In this document: piece by piece, positions 1 through 5,162 of the stretch
How positions within the stretch are numbered: position 1 is the stretch's first letter
Layout: each line of letters begins with the position of its first letter
Assembly (NCBI GenBank): GCA_945907225.1
Contig: CAMDSN010000105.1
Span: forward strand, 1-5,956
Length of the DNA stretch: 5,956 nucleotides
DNA from: Flavobacterium psychrophilum
GTDB lineage: Bacteria > Bacteroidota > Bacteroidia > Flavobacteriales > Flavobacteriaceae
Direction of reading: 5' to 3'
The notes under the pieces: model-generated
The model's input: the letters and a program-made list of their open reading frames with translations, nothing else
Told to the model about the DNA's origin: nothing
Database searches by the model: none
Made by a program: the position numbers and the translations under genes

Positions 1-48
1 TATATTATAGTAGCTTTAATTGCTTTTTTACCTTCTGTAGTGTTAGCA
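1..48 (+). other. C-terminal part of a signal peptide on subunit a
   Basis: Reading frame 1 begins with about 15 hydrophobic residues (IIVALIAFLPSVVLA) followed by the polar sequence NPTEPVSEN. V-L-A before N17 fits the -3/-1 rule for signal peptidase I, with cleavage expected after A16. The basic N-terminal region and the start codon lie before base 1. E. coli subunit a lacks such a cleavable signal; an N-terminal presequence with a long extracytoplasmic domain is, from general knowledge, usual in Bacteroidota. The cleavage site is an inference. Confidence 0.75.
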
Positions 49-1095
49 AACCCTACCGAACCAGTTTCAGAAAATAAAGAAGCTGTTGCCAAAGAAAATC
101 AAGATCCTAAAGCTGAAATAAAAGAACAAATTGACGAAGTAAAAAACCATCACGTTTTAGACGCTCATAGTTTTACCCTTTTTGGTGATGCAGCAACCGG
201 AAAAGAATATGGCTTCCCATTACCAATTATTATATGGGATGGTGCCCTTCATGTATTTTCTTCCTCAAAATTTGATGAAGGAAAAGTTGCTCAAGACGGA
301 GGTAACTATTATGTTCTACACCACGAAAAAATATATAAGACGGATGCTGCAGGAACTTTAACCGAACATGACGGGCATCCAACAAATACTAACTTATTGT
401 TAGATTTTTCAATAACAAAAGGTGTCTTTACCATGTTACTGATTGCGCTTTTAATGTTCCTATTGTTTAGAAGTTTAGGGAAATCATACGCTAAAAATGG
501 CGGAGTAGCCACTGGAGCTGGGAGATTTTTTGAACCAATAGTATTATTTATTCGTGATGAAATAGCTATCCCAAACATTGGCGAGAGACACTATAAAAAA
601 TACATGAGTCACTTACTAACAGTGTTCTTCTTCATTTGGTTTTTAAATGTTGTTGGCATGACTCCATTCGGAATTAACGTTACGGGGAATATTTCTGTAA
701 CTTTCGGTTTGGCTATTGTAACCTTCATTATCACAACATTCACAGCTAAGAAAGATTATTGGTTGCACATGATTTGGATGCCTGGAGTTCCGGTTCCGAT
801 GAAAATTATCCTAGCACCAATCGAACTTATCGGAGCCATCATCAAACCTTTCTCATTAATGATTCGTTTGTACGCAAATATGTTCGCAGGTCACCTTGTT
901 TTAATGAGTTTGATTGGAATGATGTTCGTTTTCAAAAGCTGGATAGGAAGTCCGTTAACATTTTTACTTTCATTCATCATCTCATTAATTGAAATATTAG
1001 TAACGCTTTTACAAGCATATATTTTTACGATGTTAACCGCTTTATATTTTGGTGCAGCTGTTGAAGAACACCATCATGCGGACGAGCATCATTAA
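1..1095 (+). CDS. atpB: F1Fo ATP synthase subunit a, 5' partial
   Basis: This encodes the proton-channel stator of the membrane Fo sector, which carries protons past the c-ring. The frame is open from base 1 and gives 364 residues to the TAA at 1093-1095; numbering here is from base 1. A GTG at 40-42 could look like a start, but it is codon 14, inside a hydrophobic signal peptide ending VVLA, so the true start is upstream. A charged extracytoplasmic segment (about 17-135) follows, including the stretch PLPIIIWDGALHVF. Membrane helices lie near 141-156, 203-219, 230-246, 270-310 and 318-350. The essential channel arginine is R289 in SLMIRLYANMFAGH. H298 and E331 occupy the positions of E. coli E219 and H245, and Q338 that of Q252. 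The C-terminus is histidine-rich (EEHHHADEHH). It is first in the visible operon, 87 bases before atpE. Identity is certain; the missing 5' part is probably short. Confidence 0.97.
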   Translation, partial: YIIVALIAFLPSVVLANPTEPVSENKEAVAKENQDPKAEIKEQIDEVKNHHVLDAHSFTLFGDAATGKEYGFPLPIIIWDGALHVFSSSKFDEGKVAQDGGNYYVLHHEKIYKTDAAGTLTEHDGHPTNTNLLLDFSITKGVFTMLLIALLMFLLFRSLGKSYAKNGGVATGAGRFFEPIVLFIRDEIAIPNIGERHYKKYMSHLLTVFFFIWFLNVVGMTPFGINVTGNISVTFGLAIVTFIITTFTAKKDYWLHMIWMPGVPVPMKIILAPIELIGAIIKPFSLMIRLYANMFAGHLVLMSLIGMMFVFKSWIGSPLTFLLSFIISLIEILVTLLQAYIFTMLTALYFGAAVEEHHHADEHH

Positions 1096-1144
1096 AAATG
1101 TCCAGTGGACATTTTATGCGAGTAGCCAGCCGGCGCGTTTGCAT
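1095..1144 (+). repeat. Double-hairpin intergenic element between atpB and atpE
   Basis: Two adjacent inverted repeats begin at the last base of the atpB stop codon. The first is perfect: AAAATGTCC (1095-1103), loop AGT, GGACATTTT (1107-1115). The second (1116-1144) pairs ATGCGAGT with GTTTGCAT at its ends, using five Watson-Crick and three G-U pairs, around a small GCC/GGC inner stem (1125-1127 with 1132-1134). Bases 1118-1142 are 18/25 G+C, whereas the next 40 bases contain only three G or C. There is no clean T-tract after the stems, so a full terminator is unlikely. It could be an mRNA-stabilising or processing structure, or a copy of a dispersed palindromic repeat; the sequence alone cannot decide. 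Confidence 0.75.
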
Positions 1145-1182
1145 ATTAATAATTTGAATGTTTAATTAAATATATATACATT

Positions 1183-1380
1183 ATGGAAGGAACTCTTAAT
1201 TTAGTAGGAGCAGGATTAGTAGTAATTGGAGTAGGAATTGGTATTGGTAGAATCGGTGGTTCTGCATTAGATGCAATTGCTCGTCAACCAGAAGCTACAG
1301 CAAAGATTCAAACAGTGATGCTTATTGCAGCGGCACTTATTGAAGGTATTGGATTTGCAGCTTTATTTGCTGTATCTTAA
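1183..1380 (+). CDS. atpE: F1Fo ATP synthase subunit c (proteolipid)
   Basis: This is the rotor proteolipid; a ring of identical copies turns as protons bind and leave the mid-membrane carboxylate. At 65 residues it is a short version of the family (E. coli has 79) and forms one helical hairpin. TM1 (about 5-28) carries the packing motif GVGIGIG (16-22). The polar loop has the invariant RQP (34-36) that contacts gamma and epsilon. TM2 (about 43-64) carries the ion-binding E54 in LIEGIG. Ligands typical of sodium-dependent c subunits are absent: the position of Ilyobacter Q32 is I21, and the residue after the glutamate is G55 rather than Ser or Thr, which points to protons. ATG at 1183 starts directly before the first helix. 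No Shine-Dalgarno is visible; upstream is TATATATACATT. Hairpins flank the gene on both sides, plausibly linked to its need for many more copies than its neighbours. Confidence 0.97.
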   Translation: MEGTLNLVGAGLVVIGVGIGIGRIGGSALDAIARQPEATAKIQTVMLIAAALIEGIGFAALFAVS

Positions 1381-1394
1381 TACAAAAAAACAGT

Positions 1395-1431
1395 AACCCA
1401 AAAGCTGCAACGGTTGGTTGTAGCTTTGGTT
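1395..1431 (+). repeat. Stable hairpin downstream of atpE
   Basis: AAAGCTGCAAC (1401-1411) pairs along its whole length with GTTGTAGCTTT (1417-1427), with one G-U pair and a five-base loop GGTTG. AACC (1395-1398) can extend the stem with GGTT (1428-1431) across a two-base bulge. The following sequence, TATCTTAAAAAAAG, lacks a solid T-run, so this is more likely an attenuator or 3' end-protecting structure for atpE mRNA than a full terminator. The downstream ATP synthase genes must still be transcribed, which agrees with incomplete termination. Function is inferred from position and structure. Confidence 0.7.
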
Positions 1432-1482
1432 TATCTTAAAAAAAGAATTAAATTTTTTACCTATATAATTACATATTAAATT

Positions 1483-1983
1483 ATGGAAAAGTTAATAAAT
1501 GATTTCTCGTTTGGATTGTTTTTTTGGCAGTCATTAATTTTCTTGTTATTGATTTTCTTGTTGAGAAAATTCGCTTGGAAACCAATTCTTGATGCGGTTA
1601 ACGAAAGAGAAGAAGGAATCAAAAATGCATTACTTTCTGCTGAAATTGCAAAAAGAGATATGCAAAATTTGAAATCAGATAACGAAAAACTATTAGCTGA
1701 AGCTAGAGTTGAAAGAGATGTTATCTTAAAAGAAGCAAGAGAAATTAAAGACAAAATTGTTTCTGAAGCGAAAGACGAAGCTCAAGTTCAAGCCGGTAAA
1801 ATGATTGAACAAGCAAAAGCAGCAATCAATAGCGAAAAAAATGCAGCTATGGCAGAATTAAAAAATCAAGTTTCTTCTTTGTCTATCGAAATTGCAGAAA
1901 AAGTATTAAGAAGTGAATTAGCCGACAAAGAATCTCAAACCAAATTGGTTGAGAAAATGTTAGGCGACGTTAAATTAAATTAA
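1483..1983 (+). CDS. atpF: F1Fo ATP synthase subunit b
   Basis: This is the peripheral stalk subunit. It is anchored in the membrane by one N-terminal helix and works as a dimeric coiled coil that holds the alpha/beta head still against rotation. The 166-residue length is close to the family norm (E. coli 156). The single membrane segment is residues 10-27 (FGLFFWQSLIFLLLIFLL), followed by RKFAWKPI and the conserved hinge region ILDAVNEREEGIKNAL (35-50). The rest, to about residue 150, is highly charged, rich in Ala, Lys and Glu, and predicted to be a long helix. No second b-type gene is visible, so a homodimer is expected. ATG at 1483 directly precedes the membrane helix and has no Shine-Dalgarno (ACATATTAAATT upstream). 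It lies 102 bases after atpE and only 5 bases before atpH, suggesting tight coupling to delta. Confidence 0.97.
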   Translation: MEKLINDFSFGLFFWQSLIFLLLIFLLRKFAWKPILDAVNEREEGIKNALLSAEIAKRDMQNLKSDNEKLLAEARVERDVILKEAREIKDKIVSEAKDEAQVQAGKMIEQAKAAINSEKNAAMAELKNQVSSLSIEIAEKVLRSELADKESQTKLVEKMLGDVKLN

Positions 1984-1988
1984 CAATT

Positions 1989-2516
1989 ATGTCTAGAGCT
2001 GCGATTAGATATGCAAAAGCAATTTTAGAAACTGCGGTTTTAAGCGGTAAAGCCAATCAGGTAAATGACGACATGAAATCTATCATTGCTTCGGTTAACT
2101 CAAGTGCTGATTTAAAAGAATTTTTGGCAAGCCCAATAATTAAATCAGATATAAAAATGAAAGCTTTATTGGAAATTTTTGGTTCAGTTCAGTCTGAAAC
2201 AAAATCGCTTTTCAGATTGCTTCAAGAAAACAAAAGATTTGAAATATTAGAAGCTATTGCTACACAATACAACGCTCAATTTGACGAAATGAATGGCGTT
2301 GAAATTGCAAAAGTAATAACTGCATTTCCAATCACGGCCGAATTAGAAGCTAAGATTTTGGCGAAAGCGGCAACTATTTCAACAAAAAAATTAACTATTC
2401 AAAACACAATCGACCCATCAATAATAGGTGGATTTATTTTAAGAATAGGCGACAAACAATACAATGCTTCTGTATCAAACAGATTGCAGGAATTAAAAAG
2501 AGAGTTTAGTAATTAG
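1989..2516 (+). CDS. atpH: F1Fo ATP synthase subunit delta
   Basis: This is the OSCP/delta subunit, which sits on top of the F1 head and links the alpha N-termini to the C-terminal end of the b dimer. It has 175 residues against 177 in E. coli. The N-terminal domain opens with the conserved helix SRAAIRYAKAI (2-12), typical of delta. The C-terminal domain carries the family signature region IIGGFILRIGDKQYNASV (145-162), followed by a basic terminal helix, SNRLQELKREF. ATG at 1989 is chosen because the conserved helix begins at once. The gene starts 5 bases after the atpF stop and ends 23 bases before atpA, so b, delta and alpha are probably translated from one continuous message segment. Confidence 0.96.
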   Translation: MSRAAIRYAKAILETAVLSGKANQVNDDMKSIIASVNSSADLKEFLASPIIKSDIKMKALLEIFGSVQSETKSLFRLLQENKRFEILEAIATQYNAQFDEMNGVEIAKVITAFPITAELEAKILAKAATISTKKLTIQNTIDPSIIGGFILRIGDKQYNASVSNRLQELKREFSN

Positions 2517-2539
2517 ATTACCATTAAAGATATATCAAA

Positions 2540-4114
2540 ATGGCAGAAATCAATCCAGCTGAAATTTCAGCAATATTAAAGAAACAATTATCTGGTTTCG
2601 AATCAGGCGCAACATTAGAAGAAGTTGGAACTGTTCTTCAGGTAGGTGACGGTATCGCCCGTGTTTACGGCTTATCAAATGCGCAATACGGTGAGTTAGT
2701 TCAATTCGACAACGGATTGGAAGCTATCGTTTTGAACTTAGAAGAAGACAATGTTGGAGTTGTACTTTTAGGACCGTCTACAGGAATTAGAGAAGGTTCT
2801 ACAGTAAAAAGAACACAACGTATAGCTTCTCTAAAAGTTGGTGAACAAATTGTAGGTCGTGTAGTAAACACACTTGGTGAACCAATCGATGGTAAAGGAC
2901 CTATAGGTGGTGAATTGTATGAAATGCCTTTGGAAAGAAAAGCTCCAGGAGTTATCTTCCGTCAACCGGTGACAGAGCCTTTACAAACAGGAATTAAATC
3001 TATCGATGCCATGATACCTGTAGGAAGAGGTCAACGTGAGCTTGTTATTGGTGACCGTCAAACTGGAAAAACTACGGTTTGTATTGATACCATATTAAAT
3101 CAAAAAGAGTTTTATGATGCTGGTCATCCCGTGTTTTGTATTTATGTAGCTATAGGACAAAAAGCTTCTACAGTGGCAGGAATTGCTAAGACTTTGGAAG
3201 AAAAAGGCGCTATGGCTTATACAACAATTGTGGCAGCAAACGCTTCAGATCCAGCACCAATGCAAGTATACGCACCAATGGCAGGAGCTGCGATTGGCGA
3301 ATATTTTCGTGACTCAGGACGTCCAGCTTTGATTATCTATGATGATTTATCAAAACAAGCGGTAGCTTACCGTGAGGTGTCCCTTTTGTTAAGAAGACCA
3401 CCAGGTCGTGAAGCTTATCCTGGAGACGTTTTTTACTTACACTCTCGTTTATTAGAAAGAGCTTGTAAAGTAATTGCTGATGATGATATCGCAAAAAACA
3501 TGAACGACCTACCAGATACATTGAAACCAATAGTAAAGGGAGGTGGTTCTCTAACAGCCTTACCAATTATTGAAACACAGGCTGGCGACGTTTCTGCTTA
3601 TATCCCAACTAATGTAATTTCGATTACTGACGGACAAATCTTCTTGGATGGTGATTTATTTAACTCGGGAGTACGCCCTGCGATTAACGTAGGTATTTCG
3701 GTATCTCGTGTTGGAGGTAATGCTCAAATTAAATCGATGAAAAAAGTGGCCGGGACATTAAAATTAGACCAAGCTCAATTCCGTGAATTGGAAGCGTTTG
3801 CAAAATTTGGATCTGATTTGGATGCGGTTACTTTAAACGTTATCGAAAAAGGAAGAAGAAACGTTGAAATACTTAAGCAAGCAGTTAACGATCCTTATAC
3901 TGTAGAAGATCAAGTAGCAATTATTTATGCAGGGTCTAAAAATCTATTAAGAAGCGTTCCTGTTAACAAAGTGAAAGAATTCGAAAGAAGTTACATCGAC
4001 TTCTTAAACAATAAGCACAGGGATGTTTTAGATGCTTTGAAAGCAGGTAAATTAGACGATACAATTACGGATGTTTTAGAAAAAGTGGCTAAAGACCTTT
4101 CAGCGAAATATTAA
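2540..4114 (+). CDS. atpA: F1 ATP synthase subunit alpha
   Basis: This is the non-catalytic nucleotide-binding subunit of the alpha3beta3 head; it completes the catalytic sites on beta. The order is an N-terminal delta-binding helix and beta barrel (about 1-95), the nucleotide-binding domain (about 96-390) and a C-terminal helical domain. The P-loop GDRQTGKT is at 171-178 and the Walker B strand ALIIYDDL ends at D268-D269. The arginine supplied to the beta active site is R390 in the signature [34 protein letters not shown] and [15 protein letters not shown] are highly conserved. At 524 residues it is about 11 longer than E. coli alpha. By comparison from memory, the extra residues fall after the P-loop ([11 protein letters not shown]) and before GSLTALP ([19 protein letters not shown]). 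ATG at 2540 follows A-rich sequence without a Shine-Dalgarno. The P-loop reads GDRQTGKT rather than the beta form GGAGVGKT, which excludes beta. Confidence 0.98.
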   Translation: MAEINPAEISAILKKQLSGFESGATLEEVGTVLQVGDGIARVYGLSNAQYGELVQFDNGLEAIVLNLEEDNVGVVLLGPSTGIREGSTVKRTQRIASLKVGEQIVGRVVNTLGEPIDGKGPIGGELYEMPLERKAPGVIFRQPVTEPLQTGIKSIDAMIPVGRGQRELVIGDRQTGKTTVCIDTILNQKEFYDAGHPVFCIYVAIGQKASTVAGIAKTLEEKGAMAYTTIVAANASDPAPMQVYAPMAGAAIGEYFRDSGRPALIIYDDLSKQAVAYREVSLLLRRPPGREAYPGDVFYLHSRLLERACKVIADDDIAKNMNDLPDTLKPIVKGGGSLTALPIIETQAGDVSAYIPTNVISITDGQIFLDGDLFNSGVRPAINVGISVSRVGGNAQIKSMKKVAGTLKLDQAQFRELEAFAKFGSDLDAVTLNVIEKGRRNVEILKQAVNDPYTVEDQVAIIYAGSKNLLRSVPVNKVKEFERSYIDFLNNKHRDVLDALKAGKLDDTITDVLEKVAKDLSAKY

Positions 4115-4117
4115 TTT

Positions 4118-4195
4118 TAAGTGACTAGTAATTAGTGACTAGTAATTAGCCTCAAAACTTTTACTAATCATTAATTACCAATTACTAATTACTTA
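4118..4195 (+). repeat. AT-rich imperfect inverted repeat between atpA and atpG
   Basis: Nearly the whole atpA-atpG gap is one potential hairpin. The 32-base left arm (4118-4149) matches the reverse complement of the right arm (4164-4195) at 25 of 32 positions. Three of the seven differences would be G-U pairs in RNA, so 28 of 32 positions can pair around a 14-base loop (4150-4163). The motif TAGTAATTAG recurs in both arms. No T-tract follows and the right arm ends 6 bases before the atpG start, so folding could hide the atpG initiation region. It could alternatively be a copy of a dispersed AT-rich repeat. Confidence 0.7.
4120..4147 (+). repeat. Perfect 14-base tandem duplication
   Basis: AGTGACTAGTAATT occurs twice head to tail (4120-4133 and 4134-4147), and the next two bases, AG, begin a third copy. 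The duplication forms most of the left arm of the surrounding inverted repeat. The right arm carries diverged copies in reverse complement (AATTACTAATTACTT), suggesting that the structure grew by repeated duplication of one short unit. Copy number could vary between strains. Confidence 0.9.
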
Positions 4196-4201
4196 TAAAA
4201 A

Positions 4202-5062
4202 ATGGCAAATTTAAAGGAGATACGTAATAGAATAAGTTCAGTTTCATCCACTATGCAGATTACCTCTGCGATGAAAATGGTTTCTGCCGCAAAGCTTAAA
4301 AAAGCGCAAGATGCTATTACAGCGATGCGACCTTATGCCGAGAAATTAACCGAACTTTTGCAAAATGTAAGCGCTACTTTAGATGGAGATGCTGGCGGAG
4401 AATATACATCGCAACGCGAAATCAAAAAAGTTTTAATTGTAGCAATAACTTCTAATAGAGGTTTGGCAGGCGCATTTAACACCAACGTTATTAAGCAAGC
4501 AAAAGAAGTTGTGGATAGTTATGCTGGAAAGCAGGTTGATATTTATGCGATTGGTAAAAAAGGAAATGATATTCTAAGAAAGACAAATACGGTTGTAGAA
4601 AATAAAAGTGAGATTTTTGATGAATTAACTTTTGAAAGAGTTGCTGAAATAGCTGAAGCATTAATTGAAAAATTTGTTACAGGGGAGTATGACAAAATTG
4701 AATTGGTATATAACCAATTTAAAAATGCCGCTACTCAAATCGTTCAAACCGAACAATTTTTACCGTTAGCACCAATGGCATCAGATGTTCCAGCGTCAAC
4801 GGGAGATTATATTTTTGAACCTTCTAAAGAAGAAATTGTTTTGACCTTGATACCAAAATCATTAAAAACACAATTATATAAAGCTATAAGAGATTCATTT
4901 GCCTCTGAACACGGAGCGCGTATGACAGCAATGCACAAAGCAACCGACAACGCAACCGAATTAAGAAACCAATTGAAATTAACCTATAACAAAGCGCGTC
5001 AAGCTGCAATTACAAATGAGATCTTAGAGATCGTTGGTGGAGCCGAAGCATTGAAAGGATAA
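4202..5062 (+). CDS. atpG: F1 ATP synthase subunit gamma
   Basis: This is the central rotor shaft. Its N- and C-terminal helices form a coiled coil inside the alpha3beta3 head, and its globular part rests on the c-ring. The length of 286 residues matches the family (E. coli 287). The N-terminal helix has the conserved NLKEIRNRISSV (3-14) and ITSAMKMVSAAKL (20-32). The central Rossmann-like part begins at KKVLIVAITSNRGLAGAFN. The C-terminal helix ends with the gamma signature RQAAITNE (266-273) followed by ILEIVGGAEAL. ATG at 4202 is set by the invariant MANLKEIR start; upstream is TTATAAAAA with no Shine-Dalgarno. It is the last ATP synthase gene here: a strong terminator follows, and neither beta nor epsilon comes next. 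Confidence 0.98.
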   Translation: MANLKEIRNRISSVSSTMQITSAMKMVSAAKLKKAQDAITAMRPYAEKLTELLQNVSATLDGDAGGEYTSQREIKKVLIVAITSNRGLAGAFNTNVIKQAKEVVDSYAGKQVDIYAIGKKGNDILRKTNTVVENKSEIFDELTFERVAEIAEALIEKFVTGEYDKIELVYNQFKNAATQIVQTEQFLPLAPMASDVPASTGDYIFEPSKEEIVLTLIPKSLKTQLYKAIRDSFASEHGARMTAMHKATDNATELRNQLKLTYNKARQAAITNEILEIVGGAEALKG

Positions 5063-5081
5063 TAAGAAATAAAATGATAAG

Positions 5082-5113
5082 AAAGAGTGAACATTTGTTC
5101 GCTCTTTTTTTTT
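5082..5113 (+). terminator. Intrinsic terminator of the atp operon
   Basis: AAAGAGTGAAC (5082-5092) pairs with GTTCGCTCTTT (5097-5107) across an ATTT loop, giving an 11-base stem with one U-G pair. A run of nine T (5105-5113) overlaps its 3' arm. Stem, short loop and T-tract together make a canonical Rho-independent terminator, 20 bases after the atpG stop. It separates the ATP synthase operon from the flippase gene. Confidence 0.93.
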
Positions 5114-5138
5114 GGAATGAATTTAATAGTTATTTTTG
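5112..5138 (+). promoter_or_regulatory. Candidate Bacteroidota promoter for the flippase
   Basis: TATTTTTG (5131-5138) matches the Bacteroidota -7 element TAnnTTTG exactly. A TTG (5112-5114) lies 16 bases upstream as a possible -33 element; usual spacing is slightly longer, so the match is good but not perfect. The -33 candidate overlaps the end of the T-tract of the preceding terminator. Transcription would begin around 5143-5147, leaving a leader of about 15-20 bases before the TTG start at 5163. No experimental support is available from sequence alone. Confidence 0.6.
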
Positions 5139-5162
5139 TTCAATACCTTAAACGATCTCTCA

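Noticed and set aside
40..42. GTG as the start codon of atpB
   Set aside because: The frame is open upstream to base 1 and encodes the hydrophobic core of a signal peptide; starting at 40 would cut it off just before the cleavage site.
309..578. - strand reading frame of 89 codons
   Set aside because: It lies wholly antisense to the well-conserved atpB and resembles no protein I recognise; it is a shadow frame.
759..992. + strand reading frame of 77 codons overlapping atpB
   Set aside because: It is an alternative frame of the most conserved part of subunit a, with low-complexity composition unlike a real protein.
1098..1157. A 19-codon reading frame (MSSGHFMRVASRR...) inside the atpB-atpE element
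   Set aside because: It is created by the palindromic element, is very short, lies within the hairpins, and has no sign of being a conserved peptide.
1095..1431. CRISPR array or an independent mobile element
   Set aside because: There are no regularly spaced direct repeats, no transposase, and no target-site duplications that I can define; only hairpins are visible.
1395..1440. Hairpin after atpE as a full operon terminator
   Set aside because: The stem is good, but the following sequence lacks a continuous T-run, and the next genes are part of the same enzyme with no clear promoter in the gap.
1476..1754. - strand reading frame of 92 codons
   Set aside because: It is antisense to atpF; its Ser/Leu/Asn/Lys-rich content is what the complement of the Lys/Glu/Ala-rich coiled-coil coding sequence produces.
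3333..3566. - strand reading frame of 77 codons
   Set aside because: It is antisense to the most conserved part of atpA and has no recognisable motif.
4214..4220. AAGGAGA, a Shine-Dalgarno-like sequence
   Set aside because: It lies inside atpG, encoding part of the invariant LKEIR, and no start codon follows at a suitable distance.
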